Positions 17,587 to 28,395 of a stretch of 64,000 bases of DNA are shown in pieces. The notes beneath the pieces were generated by a model. That model saw nothing but the letters and a program-made list of their open reading frames with translations. It was not told the origin of the DNA and searched no databases. This stretch comes from Pseudomonas sp. St316 (GTDB lineage Bacteria; Pseudomonadota; Gammaproteobacteria; Pseudomonadales; Pseudomonadaceae), in assembly GCF_018325905.1 (NCBI RefSeq), contig NZ_AP021901.1, positions 930,001-994,000 on the forward strand. Reading direction: 5' to 3'. How positions within the stretch are numbered: the stretch's first letter is position 1; each line of letters begins with the position of its first letter. A program made the translations under genes and the position numbers.

Positions 17587-19623
17587 ATGCGTGGGTTTTT
17601 GTTGTTGTTTGTGCTGGGTTGTTCGGTTTGCGTCGGGGCGTTGGCGGAACCGTTTTATAACGCAAAGCCCTTGGCTCATCCGGTGATCAAGGTCTCCCAG
17701 GAGAGTGGTGCGACCCTGGCCTTTATCCGTGAGGCGCAGGGTGTCGTCGGCTATTCATGCCTGTGTGATTCGCCGGATGGCGTCCCGCAAGTGCTCGACA
17801 GGTATGGCGATGCGAGTATCGAGTCGGTGTTCTACGCCAGTCTCGACAGCGATCTCCAGACGCTGGTCGTGCTGTCACGGGCAAGGGGGCAGTACGCGCT
17901 TCATGGTTATCGCTTCGTGCCGTCCACCGGTATGTATCGCCGGCTTGAGACGCTGCAGCCGGTGTTGGATCGTATCGCCGCTGATCGCAAGGTCCTCACT
18001 GCCGCGCTGGTCCAGAAAGAACTGGGCAAGTTGCCGCCCTACGATTACAGCGCTGTGTTACCCAGGACCGGTATCGCCGAGTTCGACACGCTGGAGCCCG
18101 CGAGTGGCACGCTGGTGGGGTACTTCGGCGTCGACGGTGTCCCGGCGTCAGTGGGGCAGCCGCCAGAGGACCCTCATCGCGACACCTACAAAAAGACGTT
18201 TCAGCAGCGCGAAGGGCGCTGGCTCACGCTGACTTATGAGCGCGTGCCGCCTCGGGACGAGGATGTGGGCGCTGCCTATCGTGTCAGCAGGATGACCTGG
18301 GAAACCGATCCAAAGGTGTACCAGGGCTCCGAGGACGGGGCCTGGGCGGCCTTGGGGAATGGGCGGCTCTGGGCGCTGGGTGTTTATGTCCAAGGCAAGA
18401 GGTCGGGCAAGTGGGCGCAATTCGATGAGTCGGGCTACGCGTCCACCGGCGCCTATGTGGATGGGCTGCGCCAGGGGCCGTGGGTTGTCAGTGATGGGGG
18501 TGCGGTTTCCAAGGGCATGATCGTTGATGACTTCTATGAGGGGCGCTGGACGATCGAGGTGCGCGACGACGAGGGGCAGATGTCCGGCTTCGATACTTAC
18601 AAGCACGGGGATTTCGACGGGCCTTCCGAGCGCGTGCGTCATGGGGAGGTTGTCCAGCGCGGCAATTTCGTGGCGGGCCAGCAGCACGGCGACTGGAAAA
18701 TGCCTTGGGGTGAGGGGCGTTACGTGCAGGGTGTCCGGGAAGGTCGTTGGAAATTGAATGTAGAGGGTGGTGCTGTCCAGACCGTGGATTTCGTCGCTGA
18801 TAAGAAGCAAGGCGAATTGCGCGAAGTGGATGCCGCAGGTGTCTTGCGGCTCGTCGAGCATTACCGCGCGGGTGTGCTGGATGGCTTGAAGGAAACCTAC
18901 GCAGCGAATGGCAAGCTCACCTATTCGGCCAACTATGCCAATGGCCAAATCGAAGGGCGCGCCCTGACCTACAGTGATGACGGTGAGGTGCTGCTTTCGG
19001 ATATTTCGTGGCGGCAGGGTTCGAAAGAGGGGCCGTTTCGCCTCTATCACCCCAATGCTCAGCCCGACACCGTGGCAACCTACGAGGGGGATGAGCCCAT
19101 TGGGAATCTGCAATCCTTTGATGCGAATGGCGTGCTGATCGCTGACAGGAACTACTGTCATGTGCCTGATGGCAAGTACACCAGCATCAAGCGTTGCGGT
19201 AGGCAGCGAGGGGCTTTCAACAACGGCCATTTCGACTCTGAGAGCGAGTATCTGTTCGGAAATGAGCAAAGTGCTCGCCACACCCAGGATGGGCGTAACG
19301 TCCGGGAGGTGTTGTTGGAGCCGGATGATCGCGTCATTCACAGGGAGTACTACCCCGACGGTCAGTTAAAGTTCTCCGAGGTCAAGCGGGGCTTTCGTCT
19401 GATAACGGTCGAGGGGAAGGAATACAAGGATTACTCATATGCCAAGCGTGAAGGTGAGACGGTCTACTACTACCCGACGGGCGTGGTCGAGCGTCGCATG
19501 AGCTTCAAGGATGACAAGATAGTGGGGTGTTACACCGGCTACGATGAGGCCGGTGTACAGAATTTTCCACCTCCTGGCGGTTGCCCTCCGCCCAAGCCGG
19601 TGGTTTTCAATTTTGGTGAGTAG
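17587..19623 (+). CDS. Large secreted YwqK/MORN-repeat protein
   Basis: 678 residues from ATG at 17587, chosen because AAGGGA lies 7 bases before it and it begins a clean signal peptide (MRGFLLLFVLGCSVCVGALA, then EPFY). The upstream in-frame ATG has neither. Residues about 260-650 hold many repeats of the form G-x-x-x-G-x-W/L-x-x-Y/F, such as GKRSGKWAQFDESG, GLRQGPWVV, GQQHGDWKM, GVREGRWKLN, GVLDGLKETYAANGKLTYSANYANGQIEG and EYYPDGQLKFSE. These are the beta-hairpin repeats of the MORN/YwqK group. The YwqK label is often attached to toxin-antitoxin systems, but no toxin partner is visible. The C-terminus is Pro-rich (FPPPGGCPPPKP). It splits creA from rpsT, which I recall as adjacent in PAO1. 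Function unknown. Confidence 0.8.
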   Translation: MRGFLLLFVLGCSVCVGALAEPFYNAKPLAHPVIKVSQESGATLAFIREAQGVVGYSCLCDSPDGVPQVLDRYGDASIESVFYASLDSDLQTLVVLSRARGQYALHGYRFVPSTGMYRRLETLQPVLDRIAADRKVLTAALVQKELGKLPPYDYSAVLPRTGIAEFDTLEPASGTLVGYFGVDGVPASVGQPPEDPHRDTYKKTFQQREGRWLTLTYERVPPRDEDVGAAYRVSRMTWETDPKVYQGSEDGAWAALGNGRLWALGVYVQGKRSGKWAQFDESGYASTGAYVDGLRQGPWVVSDGGAVSKGMIVDDFYEGRWTIEVRDDEGQMSGFDTYKHGDFDGPSERVRHGEVVQRGNFVAGQQHGDWKMPWGEGRYVQGVREGRWKLNVEGGAVQTVDFVADKKQGELREVDAAGVLRLVEHYRAGVLDGLKETYAANGKLTYSANYANGQIEGRALTYSDDGEVLLSDISWRQGSKEGPFRLYHPNAQPDTVATYEGDEPIGNLQSFDANGVLIADRNYCHVPDGKYTSIKRCGRQRGAFNNGHFDSESEYLFGNEQSARHTQDGRNVREVLLEPDDRVIHREYYPDGQLKFSEVKRGFRLITVEGKEYKDYSYAKREGETVYYYPTGVVERRMSFKDDKIVGCYTGYDEAGVQNFPPPGGCPPPKPVVFNFGE

Positions 19624-19670
19624 GCTCCCGCAGGAGGTGGGTGCAGGGCTTATGCCCACTGAAGATCCAA

Positions 19671-19762
19671 TGTGGGAGCGAGCTTGCTCGCGATGACGGC
19701 AGTGCAGTCACCCTTTCCGTCATCTGATCCAACGCCATCGCGAGCAAGCCCGCTCCCGCAGG
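19671..19762. repeat. REPIN downstream of the repeat protein
   Basis: TGTGGGAGCGAGCTTGCTCG at 19671 with the inverted partner ending CGCTCCCGCAGG at 19762. Confidence 0.85.
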
Positions 19763-19801
19763 AGAGGGGCTGCTCTGGTTGAGGGGTAAATCCCAGGCAA
19801 T

Positions 19802-19829
19802 AAAAAACCGACCCGGAGGTCGGTTTTTT
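19802..19829 (-). terminator. Intrinsic terminator of rpsT (bidirectional)
   Basis: AAAAAACCGACC (19802-19813) pairs perfectly with GGTCGGTTTTTT (19818-19829) around CGGA, giving a T-run in both directions. Confidence 0.9.
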
Positions 19830-19843
19830 AACGAGCGCGTCGC

Positions 19844-20122
19844 TTAGGCAGCAGCGGCAACGTTCAGGGCCTTTACGTGGCCATTCAGGCGGCTCTTATG
19901 GCGAGCAGCCTTGTTCTTGTGGATGATGCCTTTATCGGCCATGCGGTCGATAACTGGCACAGCCAGAACGTAAGCAGCTTGAGCTTTTTCAGCGTCTTTT
20001 GCGTCGATGGCCTTAACTACGTTCTTGATGTAGGTACGGACCATGGAACGCAGGCTGGCGTTGTGGCTGCGACGCTTCTCAGCCTGTTTTGCACGTTTTT
20101 TGGCGGAAGGTGTGTTGGCCAC
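19844..20122 (-). CDS. rpsT: 30S ribosomal protein S20
   Basis: 92 residues, highly basic, [20 protein letters not shown] start typical of S20, all-helical. It binds the 5-prime domain of 16S rRNA. It is divergent from murJ, with 254 bp between, as in other Pseudomonas. Confidence 0.97.
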   Translation of the reverse strand: MANTPSAKKRAKQAEKRRSHNASLRSMVRTYIKNVVKAIDAKDAEKAQAAYVLAVPVIDRMADKGIIHKNKAARHKSRLNGHVKALNVAAAA

Positions 20123-20376
20123 CGTCGAGCTCCTCGAAAGACTTTTTGGGAAATAGCAAACAAAATAGGCCGCGAATCATGCCGATGAGTTGAAGTCTTG
20201 TCAAGGGCGGGTGACGCGTTCCGCTGAATGGCAGGTGCTGCGCACCGAAGGATTTCTTTCCGGCGTGCGACCTGTAAACTCGCGGGCTTTGGCTCTGCAC
20301 TGTTTAGCGGCGCGGAGTATCGCACAAGTGGGCGCGTTGTTCGCCTGCTGTTTATCGACAGGCAAAAACTCTTTTC

Positions 20377-21915
20377 ATGAATCTGCTCAAATCGTTGGCT
20401 GCCGTTAGCTCTATCACGATGCTTTCCCGCGTCCTGGGGTTCGTTCGCGATACGTTGATCGCACGGATATTCGGCGCCGGGATGGCCACCGACGCCTTCT
20501 TCATCGCTTTCAAGTTGCCCAACCTGCTGCGGCGGATCTTTGCCGAGGGGGCGTTTTCCCAGGCCTTCGTGCCGATCCTGGCGGAATATAAAAGCCAGAA
20601 GGGCGACGAAGCGACCCGTACGTTCATTGCCTACGTCACCGGCCTGCTGACGTTGGTGCTGGCGCTGGTCACGGCTGCCGGCATGCTTGCCGCGCCGTGG
20701 GTGATCTGGGCCACGGCCCCGGGTTTTACGGATACGCCAGAAAAGTTCCAGCTCACCTCGGACCTGCTGCGGGTGACCTTTCCTTATATATTGCTGATTT
20801 CCCTGTCGTCCCTGGCCGGGGCGATCCTCAATACCTGGAACCGCTTTTCCGTACCGGCCTTTGTGCCGACCCTGCTCAACGTCAGCATGATCGTGTTCGC
20901 GGTGTTCCTGACGCCGTATTTCGATCCGCCGGTGATGGCTCTCGGCTGGGCAGTGCTGGTGGGTGGCCTGGCGCAATTACTCTATCAACTGCCGCACCTG
21001 AAAAAGATCGGCATGCTGGTGCTGCCACGGCTGAACCTGCGCGACAGTGGTGTGTGGCGGGTGATGAAGCAGATGTTACCGGCGATCCTCGGGGTGTCGG
21101 TGAGCCAGATTTCCTTGATCATCAACACCATCTTTGCCTCGTTCCTGGTGGCAGGCTCGGTGTCGTGGATGTATTACGCCGACCGCCTGATGGAATTGCC
21201 GTCCGGCGTGCTGGGGGTGGCCCTGGGCACGATCCTGCTGCCAACCCTGGCCAAGACCTACGCCAGTCAGGACCGCCAGGAGTACTCGCGCATCCTCGAC
21301 TGGGGCCTGCGCCTGTGTTTCGTGCTGGTCTTGCCCTGTTCCCTGGCCCTGGGAATCCTGGCTGAGCCGTTGACGGTTTCGCTGTTCCAATACGGTCAAT
21401 TCAATGCGTTCGACGCCTCGATGACCCAGCGTGCGCTGATCGCTTACTCGGTGGGCCTGCTTGGGATCATCGTGATCAAGGTGCTGGCGCCGGGGTTCTA
21501 TGCCCAGCAGAACATTCGCACGCCAGTGAAAATCGCCATTTTCACCTTGGTGATGACCCAGTTGTTCAACCTGTTGCTCATCGGCCCGTTGGCCCACGCC
21601 GGCCTGGCCCTGGCGATCAGCGCCGGCGCGTGTCTCAACGCCGGCCTGCTGTTTTACCAGTTGCGCAAGCAGAAGATGTATCAGCCGCAGCCGGGCTGGG
21701 GCAAGTTCGGGCTCAAGCTGTTGGTCGCCGTGGCGGTGATGTCGGCGGTTTTGCTGGGGGCGATGCATTTCATGCCGGCTTGGGGCGAAGGGCAGATGCT
21801 CGCGCGTTTCCTGCGCCTGGGGGCGCTGGTGGTTGCCGGCGTGGTGGCGTATTTCGGCATGTTGCTGCTGATGGGGTTCCGTCTGCGTGACTTCAACCGC
21901 AAGGCCTTGAGCTGA
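20377..21915 (+). CDS. murJ: Lipid II flippase MurJ (MviN)
   Basis: 512 residues with about 14 membrane helices. The N-terminus [20 protein letters not shown], the [22 protein letters not shown] segment and [36 protein letters not shown] are MurJ hallmarks, including conserved charged residues of the central cavity. It moves lipid II across the inner membrane for peptidoglycan synthesis. Upstream of ribF, same strand. Confidence 0.95.
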   Translation: MNLLKSLAAVSSITMLSRVLGFVRDTLIARIFGAGMATDAFFIAFKLPNLLRRIFAEGAFSQAFVPILAEYKSQKGDEATRTFIAYVTGLLTLVLALVTAAGMLAAPWVIWATAPGFTDTPEKFQLTSDLLRVTFPYILLISLSSLAGAILNTWNRFSVPAFVPTLLNVSMIVFAVFLTPYFDPPVMALGWAVLVGGLAQLLYQLPHLKKIGMLVLPRLNLRDSGVWRVMKQMLPAILGVSVSQISLIINTIFASFLVAGSVSWMYYADRLMELPSGVLGVALGTILLPTLAKTYASQDRQEYSRILDWGLRLCFVLVLPCSLALGILAEPLTVSLFQYGQFNAFDASMTQRALIAYSVGLLGIIVIKVLAPGFYAQQNIRTPVKIAIFTLVMTQLFNLLLIGPLAHAGLALAISAGACLNAGLLFYQLRKQKMYQPQPGWGKFGLKLLVAVAVMSAVLLGAMHFMPAWGEGQMLARFLRLGALVVAGVVAYFGMLLLMGFRLRDFNRKALS

Positions 21916-22010
21916 GGGCAAGCCCTCGATAATCCCGGGGCGGGCAGTGGTTTTGTCGGTTCGATCACTTTGGGGTGCGGTGTTGCCTGTCGTCGGCCGC
22001 CGGGTGTGGT

Positions 22011-22016
22011 TATAAT
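22011..22016 (+). promoter_or_regulatory. Candidate -10 element of the ribF-ileS-lspA-fkpB operon
   Basis: A perfect TATAAT 29 bp before the preferred ribF start. The corresponding -35 is poor, so strength is uncertain. The expected start near 22023 favours the ATG at 22045 over the one at 22027. Confidence 0.5.
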
Positions 22017-22044
22017 CGGCCACTTTATGAGCAAGAAGCGCGTT

Positions 22045-22983
22045 ATGCAGCTGGTTCGAGGCCTCCACAACCTGCGCCCCCAACATCGGGGCTGTGTCGC
22101 CACTATTGGCAACTTTGACGGTGTTCACCGTGGCCACCAGGCTATCCTGGCGCGGCTGCGCGAGCGCGCGCTGGAATTGGGTGTGCCCAGCTGCGTGGTG
22201 ATCTTCGAGCCGCAGCCCCGGGAGTTTTTCGCCCCGGACACCGCCCCGGCCCGTCTGGCCCGGTTGCGGGACAAGCTGCAACTGCTGGCGGCCGAAGGCG
22301 TCGACCGAGTCCTGTGCCTGGCCTTCAACCAGCGCCTGAGCAAGCTCAGTGCCGCCGAATTCGTCGAGACCATCCTGGTGGACGGTCTCGGTGTGAAGCA
22401 TCTGGAAGTCGGCGATGATTTTCGTTTTGGTTGCGACCGGTCCGGGGATTTCGATTACCTGCAACAAGCAGGTGTCGCCCAGGGTTTTACCGTCGAAGCA
22501 GCGCAGACTGTCGAGATGGATGGCTTGCGCGTCAGCAGTACCCAAGTCCGCAATGCCCTGGCGGCTGCCGACTTCGAATTGGCCGAGCGCTTGCTTGGCC
22601 GGCCGTACCGGATTGCCGGGCGGATCCTGCACGGGCAGAAACTGGCGCGCCAATTGGGCACGCCGACGGCCAACGTGCAGCTCAAGCGTCGTCGTGTGCC
22701 GCTGACCGGGGTGTATCTGGTGAGTGTCGAGATCGACGGCAAGACCTGGCCCGGCGTCGCCAACATCGGCGTGCGGCCTACGGTCCAGGGCGATGGCAAG
22801 GCCCACCTTGAAGTACATGTTCTGGATTTTGCCGGCGATCTGTATGACCGGCGTTTGACGGTGGTTTTCCACCATAAGCTGCGTGAAGAGCAGCGTTTTG
22901 CCTCTCTGGAGGCGCTCAAGACGGCGATCCATGCAGATATCGCCGCCGCCCGTGCCCTTGTCGCAACCAGCGCCAATCGCTAA
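22045..22983 (+). CDS. ribF: Bifunctional riboflavin kinase/FAD synthetase
   Basis: 312 residues from ATG at 22045 (MQLVRGLHNLRPQHRGCVAT); an in-frame ATG 18 bp upstream is less likely because it sits almost on the predicted transcription start. The N-terminal FAD synthetase domain carries TIGNFDGVHRGHQ and VVIFEPQPREFF; the C-terminal riboflavin kinase domain carries GRILHGQKLARQLGTPTANV and the GVYLVSVEI segment. It converts riboflavin to FMN and FAD. ileS follows 13 bp later. Confidence 0.95.
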   Translation: MQLVRGLHNLRPQHRGCVATIGNFDGVHRGHQAILARLRERALELGVPSCVVIFEPQPREFFAPDTAPARLARLRDKLQLLAAEGVDRVLCLAFNQRLSKLSAAEFVETILVDGLGVKHLEVGDDFRFGCDRSGDFDYLQQAGVAQGFTVEAAQTVEMDGLRVSSTQVRNALAAADFELAERLLGRPYRIAGRILHGQKLARQLGTPTANVQLKRRRVPLTGVYLVSVEIDGKTWPGVANIGVRPTVQGDGKAHLEVHVLDFAGDLYDRRLTVVFHHKLREEQRFASLEALKTAIHADIAAARALVATSANR

Positions 22984-22996
22984 TGAAGAGCCTTAA

Positions 22997-25828
22997 ATGA
23001 CCGACTATAAAGCCACGCTAAACCTTCCGGACACCGCCTTCCCAATGAAGGCCGGCCTGCCTCAGCGCGAACCACAGATTCTGCAGCGTTGGGACAGCAT
23101 TGGCCTGTACGGAAAGTTGCGCGAAATTGGCAAGGATCGTCCGAAGTTCGTCCTGCACGACGGCCCTCCGTACGCCAACGGCACTATCCACATCGGTCAC
23201 GCGCTGAACAAGATTCTCAAGGACATGATCATCCGCTCCAAGACCCTGTCGGGTTTTGATGCGCCGTACATCCCGGGCTGGGACTGCCACGGCCTGCCGA
23301 TCGAACACAAGGTCGAAGTGACCCACGGCAAGAACCTGGGCGCGGACAAGACCCGCGAACTGTGCCGTGCCTACGCCACTGAGCAGATCGAAGGGCAGAA
23401 GTCCGAATTCATCCGCCTCGGCGTGCTGGGCGACTTCGCCAACCCGTACAAGACCATGGACTTTACGAACGAAGCCGGCGAAATCCGTGCCCTGGCGAAA
23501 ATCGTCGAGGGCGGCTTCGTGTTCAAGGGCCTCAAGCCGGTGAACTGGTGCTTCGATTGCGGTTCGGCCCTGGCCGAGGCGGAAGTCGAGTACGAGAACA
23601 AGAAGTCCTCGACCATCGACGTTGCCTTCCCGATTGCCGATGACGACAAGCTCGCCACCGCTTTCGGCCTGGGCAAGCTGGCCAAGCCGGCCTCGATCGT
23701 GATCTGGACCACCACCCCGTGGACCATCCCGGCCAACCAGGCGCTGAACGTCCACCCGGAATTCAACTACGCCCTGGTCGATGTCGGCGACAAGCTGCTG
23801 GTGCTGGCCGAAGAGTTGGTCGAATCCTGCCTGGCCCGCTACAACCTCGAAGGTTTGGTGGTCGCCACCGCGCCAGGTTCGGCGCTGGAGCTGATCAATT
23901 TCCGTCATCCGTTCTATGACCGCCTGTCACCGGTGTACCTGGCCGACTACGTGGAACTGGGCGCGGGCACCGGCGTGGTTCACTCCGCGCCGGCCTATGG
24001 CGTCGACGACTTCGTGACCTGCAAGAAATACGGCATGGTCAACGACGACATCCTCAACCCGGTGCAGAGCAACGGCGTATACGCGCCGTCGCTGGAGTTC
24101 TTTGGCGGCCAGTTCATCTGGAAAGCCAACCCGGCCATCGTCGACAAACTGACCGAAGTGGGTGCGCTGCTGCACACCACCGTCATCGAACACAGCTACA
24201 TGCACTGCTGGCGGCACAAGACCCCGCTGATCTACCGCGCCACCGCGCAGTGGTTCATCGGCATGGACAAGCAGCCAGCCAGCGGTGACACCCTGCGCCA
24301 GCGTTCGCTCAAGGCCATCGAAGAGACCCAGTTCGTGCCGGCCTGGGGCCAGGCGCGCCTGCACTCGATGATCGCCAACCGTCCGGACTGGTGCATCTCC
24401 CGCCAGCGCAACTGGGGCGTGCCGATCCCGTTCTTCCTGAACAAGGAAAGCGGCGAGCTGCACCCGCGCACCGTCGAGTTGATGGAAGAAGTTGCCCGGC
24501 GCGTCGAAGCCGAAGGCATCGAAGCCTGGTTCAAGATGGATGCCGCTGAGCTTTTGGGCGACGAAGCGCCGCTGTACGACAAGATCAGCGACACCCTGGA
24601 CGTCTGGTTCGACTCCGGGACCACCCATTGGCACGTGCTGCGCGGTTCGCACCCGATGGGCCACGAGAGCGGCCCGCGTGCCGACCTGTACCTGGAAGGC
24701 TCGGACCAGCACCGTGGCTGGTTCCATTCGTCGCTGCTGACCGGTTGCGCCATCGACAACCACGCGCCGTATCGCGAGTTGCTGACCCACGGCTTCACCG
24801 TCGACGAGTCCGGCCGCAAGATGTCCAAGTCCCTGGGCAACGTGATCGCGCCACAGAAGGTCAACGACACCCTGGGCGCCGACATCATGCGCCTGTGGGT
24901 TGCGTCCACCGACTATTCCGGCGAGATGGCCGTTTCCGAGCAGATCCTGCAGCGCAGCGCGGACGCCTACCGGCGGATCCGTAATACCGCGCGCTTCCTG
25001 CTGTCCAACCTGACCGGTTTCAACCCGGCCACTGACCTGCTGCCGGCCGAAGACATGCTGGCGTTGGACCGTTGGGCGGTGGACCGTACCCTGTTGCTGC
25101 AACGCGAATTGCAGGAACACTACGGCGAATACCGCTTCTGGAACGTCTACTCCAAGATCCATAACTTCTGCGTGCAGGAGTTGGGCGGTTTCTACCTCGA
25201 CATCATCAAGGACCGCCAGTACACCACCGGCGCCAACAGCAAGGCCCGTCGTTCGTGCCAGACCGCGCTGTTCCACATCAGCGAGGCGCTGGTGCGCTGG
25301 ATCGCACCGATCCTGGCGTTTACCGCCGACGAGCTGTGGCAGTACCTGCCGGGCGAGCGTAACGAATCGGTGATGCTCAACACCTGGTACGAAGGCCTGA
25401 CCGAACTGCCGCAAGGCTTCGAGCTGGATCGCGCGTATTGGGATCGCGTGATGGCGGTCAAGGCGGCGGTCAACAAAGAGATGGAGATCCAGCGCGCGGC
25501 CAAGGCCGTCGGTGGCAACCTGCAGGCCGAAGTGACCCTCTATGCCGACGATGCCCTGGACGCCGACCTGGCCAAACTGGGCAACGAACTGCGCTTCGTG
25601 CTGATCACCTCCACCGCCAGCGTCGCGCCTTTCGCGCAGGCGCCGGCCGATGCGGTGGCCACTGAAGTCAGCGGCCTGAAGCTCAAGATCGTCAAGTCGA
25701 ACCACACCAAGTGCGCGCGTTGCTGGCACTGCCGTGAAGACGTCGGCGTGAATCCGGAGCATCCGGAAATCTGCGGTCGTTGCGTCGACAACATCAGCGG
25801 CGCCGGTGAGGTTCGTCATTATGCCTAA
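22997..25828 (+). CDS. ileS: Isoleucyl-tRNA synthetase
   Basis: 943 residues, class I synthetase. It has the HIGH motif as HIGHALNK (about 58-61), the KMSKS motif as RKMSKSLGN, a CP1 editing domain (about 200-390) with the [10 protein letters not shown] signature, and a C-terminal zinc site (CARCWHC and CGRC). The length is as in E. coli IleS (938). The gene overlaps lspA by 8 bp. Confidence 0.97.
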   Translation: MTDYKATLNLPDTAFPMKAGLPQREPQILQRWDSIGLYGKLREIGKDRPKFVLHDGPPYANGTIHIGHALNKILKDMIIRSKTLSGFDAPYIPGWDCHGLPIEHKVEVTHGKNLGADKTRELCRAYATEQIEGQKSEFIRLGVLGDFANPYKTMDFTNEAGEIRALAKIVEGGFVFKGLKPVNWCFDCGSALAEAEVEYENKKSSTIDVAFPIADDDKLATAFGLGKLAKPASIVIWTTTPWTIPANQALNVHPEFNYALVDVGDKLLVLAEELVESCLARYNLEGLVVATAPGSALELINFRHPFYDRLSPVYLADYVELGAGTGVVHSAPAYGVDDFVTCKKYGMVNDDILNPVQSNGVYAPSLEFFGGQFIWKANPAIVDKLTEVGALLHTTVIEHSYMHCWRHKTPLIYRATAQWFIGMDKQPASGDTLRQRSLKAIEETQFVPAWGQARLHSMIANRPDWCISRQRNWGVPIPFFLNKESGELHPRTVELMEEVARRVEAEGIEAWFKMDAAELLGDEAPLYDKISDTLDVWFDSGTTHWHVLRGSHPMGHESGPRADLYLEGSDQHRGWFHSSLLTGCAIDNHAPYRELLTHGFTVDESGRKMSKSLGNVIAPQKVNDTLGADIMRLWVASTDYSGEMAVSEQILQRSADAYRRIRNTARFLLSNLTGFNPATDLLPAEDMLALDRWAVDRTLLLQRELQEHYGEYRFWNVYSKIHNFCVQELGGFYLDIIKDRQYTTGANSKARRSCQTALFHISEALVRWIAPILAFTADELWQYLPGERNESVMLNTWYEGLTELPQGFELDRAYWDRVMAVKAAVNKEMEIQRAAKAVGGNLQAEVTLYADDALDADLAKLGNELRFVLITSTASVAPFAQAPADAVATEVSGLKLKIVKSNHTKCARCWHCREDVGVNPEHPEICGRCVDNISGAGEVRHYA

Positions 25829-26333
25829 CGCGGCGGGCCGCTTCGGGCGGCTGGGCTGGCTCTGGTTGAGTGTGCTGGTCCTGGTCATCGACCAGGCCAG
25901 CAAGTACTACTTCGAGAACTCGCTGACCCTGTACCAGCAGATCGTGATCATTCCCGACTACTTCAGCTGGACCCTGGCCTACAACACCGGGGCGGCATTC
26001 AGCTTCCTGGCCGACAGTTCGGGCTGGCAGCGCTGGCTCTTCGCCCTGATCGCCGTCGTGGTCAGCGCCGTGCTGGTGGTCTGGCTCAAGCGCCTGGGGC
26101 GCAATGAGACCTGGCTGGCCGTGGCGTTGGCCTTGGTGCTCGGTGGTGCCTTGGGCAACCTCTATGACCGCATCGTCCTGGGCCATGTCATCGATTTCAT
26201 CCTGGTGCATTGGCAGAACCGCTGGTATTTCCCGGCGTTCAACTTTGCCGACAGCGCCATCAGCGTGGGCGCCGTGATGCTCGCCCTGGATATGTTCAAG
26301 AGCAAGAAAACCGGAGAAGCCGTCCATGACTGA
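25821..26333 (+). CDS. lspA: Lipoprotein signal peptidase II
   Basis: 170 residues from ATG at 25821, which lies inside the ileS 3-prime end with GGTGAGG upstream. Four membrane helices. The two catalytic Asp of this aspartyl protease are visible in [15 protein letters not shown] and FNFADSAIS. It cleaves diacylglyceryl-prolipoproteins at the lipobox Cys, for example BamD in this window. It overlaps fkpB by 8 bp, so the four genes ribF-ileS-lspA-fkpB are tightly coupled. Confidence 0.96.
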   Translation: MPNAAGRFGRLGWLWLSVLVLVIDQASKYYFENSLTLYQQIVIIPDYFSWTLAYNTGAAFSFLADSSGWQRWLFALIAVVVSAVLVVWLKRLGRNETWLAVALALVLGGALGNLYDRIVLGHVIDFILVHWQNRWYFPAFNFADSAISVGAVMLALDMFKSKKTGEAVHD

Positions 26334-26763
26334 GCAGCGTATCGCTCAAAACACTGAAGTGAAGCTTCACTTCGCCCTGTACCTGGAAAACGGTGACACC
26401 GTCGACAGCACCTTCGACAAGGCTCCGGCGGTGTTCAAGGTCGGTGACGGCAACCTGCTGCCAGGCTTCGAAGCGGCGATCTTCGGCTTCAAGGCCGGCG
26501 ACAAGCGCACCGTGGTCGTACCGCCAGAAAACGCCTTTGGTCAGCCCAACCCGCAAAACGTGCAGACCATGCCACGCTCCCAGTTCCAAGACATGGAACT
26601 GTCCGAGGGCTTGCTGGTGATCTTCAACGACGCGGCCAATACCGAGCTGCCGGGTGTGGTGAAGGCGTTCGACGACGCCCAGGTGACCGTGGACTTCAAC
26701 CATCCGCTGGCGGGCAAGACCTTGAACTTCGAAGTGGAAATCCTCGAGGTCAAGGCGGTTTAA
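26326..26763 (+). CDS. fkpB: FKBP-type peptidyl-prolyl isomerase FkpB (SlpA)
   Basis: 145 residues, SlyD/SlpA-type FKBP: LHFALYLENGDTVDSTFDKAP, the insert-in-flap region PPENAFGQPNPQNVQ, and FNHPLAGKTLNFEVEI. Cytoplasmic, without the His-rich tail of SlyD. Its start overlaps the lspA stop, so translation is probably coupled. Confidence 0.94.
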   Translation: MTEQRIAQNTEVKLHFALYLENGDTVDSTFDKAPAVFKVGDGNLLPGFEAAIFGFKAGDKRTVVVPPENAFGQPNPQNVQTMPRSQFQDMELSEGLLVIFNDAANTELPGVVKAFDDAQVTVDFNHPLAGKTLNFEVEILEVKAV

Positions 26764-26799
26764 GGTTTATCGGGCAGCATTGGCTGCCACTCGATTGAC

Positions 26800-26888
26800 T
26801 GTGGGAGCGAGCTTGCTCGCGATTGCGGAGTCACTGCCAGTGCAGGGATGACAGATCCACCGCCATCGCGAGCAAGCTCGCTCCCACA
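26800..26888. repeat. REPIN between fkpB and ispH
   Basis: TGTGGGAGCGAGCTTGCTCG at 26800 and inverted partner CGAGCAAGCTCGCTCCCACA ending 26888. Confidence 0.88.
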
Positions 26889-26934
26889 CTGAGTTGCATT
26901 GATCCAATTTCCTGCGCAAGACACGAGGCACAGC

Positions 26935-27882
26935 ATGCAAATCAAACTCGCCAACCCCCGTGGCTTCTGCGCCGGTGTGGACCGGGCGATCGAAATCGTC
27001 AACCGCGCCCTGGAAGTCTTCGGGCCGCCGATCTACGTGCGCCACGAAGTGGTCCACAACAAATTCGTCGTCGAAGACCTGCGTAGCCGCGGGGCTATTT
27101 TCGTCGAGGAACTGGACCAGGTGCCGGACGACGTCATCGTGATCTTCAGCGCCCACGGGGTTTCCCAGGCAGTACGCACCGAAGCCGCCGGCCGTGGCCT
27201 GAAGGTCTTCGACGCGACGTGCCCACTGGTGACCAAGGTGCACATCGAAGTGGCGCGCTACAGTCGTGACGGTCGCGAATGCATCCTGATCGGTCATGAA
27301 GGCCATCCTGAAGTCGAAGGCACCATGGGCCAATACGATGTCAGCAACGGCGGTGCGATCTACCTGGTCGAAGACGAGGAGGACGTTGCAGCCCTGCAGG
27401 TTCGCAACCCTGAGAGCCTGGCTTTTGTGACCCAGACGACCCTGTCCATGGACGACACCAGTCGTGTGATCGACGCCCTGCGCTCGCGCTTTCCGGCCAT
27501 CGGCGGCCCGCGCAAGGATGACATCTGCTACGCCACCCAGAACCGTCAGGATGCGGTCAAGCAACTGGCCAACGAATGCGATGTGGTGCTGGTCGTTGGC
27601 AGCCCGAACAGCTCCAACTCCAATCGCTTGCGTGAGCTGGCCGAGCGCATGGCCACCCCGGCCTACCTGATCGACGGTGCCGAGGACATGCAACGCAGTT
27701 GGTTTGATGGCGTCGAGCGCATCGGCATCACCGCCGGCGCTTCCGCGCCGGAAGTCCTGGTGCGTGGCGTGATCCAGCAATTGCAGGCCTGGGGCGCAAC
27801 GGGTGCCGATGAACTGGCCGGTCGCGAGGAGAACATCACGTTCTCGATGCCGAAAGAGTTGCGCGTGCGCTCCTTGCTTTAA
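26935..27882 (+). CDS. ispH: 4-hydroxy-3-methylbut-2-enyl diphosphate reductase
   Basis: 315 residues from ATG at 26935 ([20 protein letters not shown]), with GAGG upstream. The three iron-sulphur ligands appear in [16 protein letters not shown] and the [11 protein letters not shown] region, and the catalytic Glu in [14 protein letters not shown]. Last step of the MEP isoprenoid pathway. The 3-prime end overlaps the convergent pseudopilin gene by 47 bp. Confidence 0.97.
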   Translation: MQIKLANPRGFCAGVDRAIEIVNRALEVFGPPIYVRHEVVHNKFVVEDLRSRGAIFVEELDQVPDDVIVIFSAHGVSQAVRTEAAGRGLKVFDATCPLVTKVHIEVARYSRDGRECILIGHEGHPEVEGTMGQYDVSNGGAIYLVEDEEDVAALQVRNPESLAFVTQTTLSMDDTSRVIDALRSRFPAIGGPRKDDICYATQNRQDAVKQLANECDVVLVVGSPNSSNSNRLRELAERMATPAYLIDGAEDMQRSWFDGVERIGITAGASAPEVLVRGVIQQLQAWGATGADELAGREENITFSMPKELRVRSLL

Positions 27883-28375
27883 GTCCTTTCTCGCACAGCG
27901 CCTCCTCGGCCTCGACGCTTTCCAGGCGGACGCGGCCGGAAGGCGCCAGTATCACTTGATGGTGGCTGACCGGCCCGCGTTTGGCGCAGACATGCAACCT
28001 GCCGGCCAGGAATGCTCCACTGGAATGCAGTGCTTCTCCCTGGTTGCCGAATCTCACCCGGCGTCTCATCGGCTGGTTGCCGATCACACGGGCGCTTGCG
28101 GTGCGCTCCATCAGCAAGGTTTTTTCCTTGTTGTCCAGCATGATCCGCCAACCCTGGCCCCAATCGTTGTCGATCCCTTGTATCAATACGCTGCGGTTAC
28201 GCGTGATGGCTTCGCTGCGGGCAATGCGCAACCCGCTGATCAGCAACTGCGCGGTGTCCTCGCGTTCGATGGATTCGATCAGCTCTTTGTAGCTCCCGCC
28301 GGCCCACGGCAGAACAATTGCGGCAATTGCCAGTCCCATGAGCAGTTCGATCAGGCTGAAACCCTGTTGATACAT
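27836..28375 (-). CDS. fimT: GspH/FimT-type minor pseudopilin, antisense to ispH at its 3-prime end
   Basis: 179 residues from ATG at 28375, with GGAGGAG just upstream. It has a type IV pilin leader of four or five residues (MYQQG then [16 protein letters not shown]), the conserved Glu5 of the mature N-terminus, and a GspH-like C-terminal domain ([29 protein letters not shown]). It should be processed by PilD and prime pilus assembly as a minor pilin. In PAO1 I recall fimT in the same direction as fimU; here it points the other way. Naming as FimT is by similarity and place only. Confidence 0.82.
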   Translation of the reverse strand: MYQQGFSLIELLMGLAIAAIVLPWAGGSYKELIESIEREDTAQLLISGLRIARSEAITRNRSVLIQGIDNDWGQGWRIMLDNKEKTLLMERTASARVIGNQPMRRRVRFGNQGEALHSSGAFLAGRLHVCAKRGPVSHHQVILAPSGRVRLESVEAEEALCEKGLKARSARATLSASRT

Positions 28376-28395
28376 GACGTCTCCTCCCTGGAGAG

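Noticed and set aside
17587..19623. Calling the YwqK-repeat protein an antitoxin
   Set aside because: It has a signal peptide, is far larger than typical antitoxins and has no adjacent toxin gene.
21076..22932. A 618-codon open frame antisense to murJ and ribF
   Set aside because: It spans two well-supported genes on the other strand, has low-complexity Gln/His/Arg content and no start signal.
23927..25903. A 658-codon open frame antisense to ileS
   Set aside because: Shadow of a highly conserved gene; no family features.
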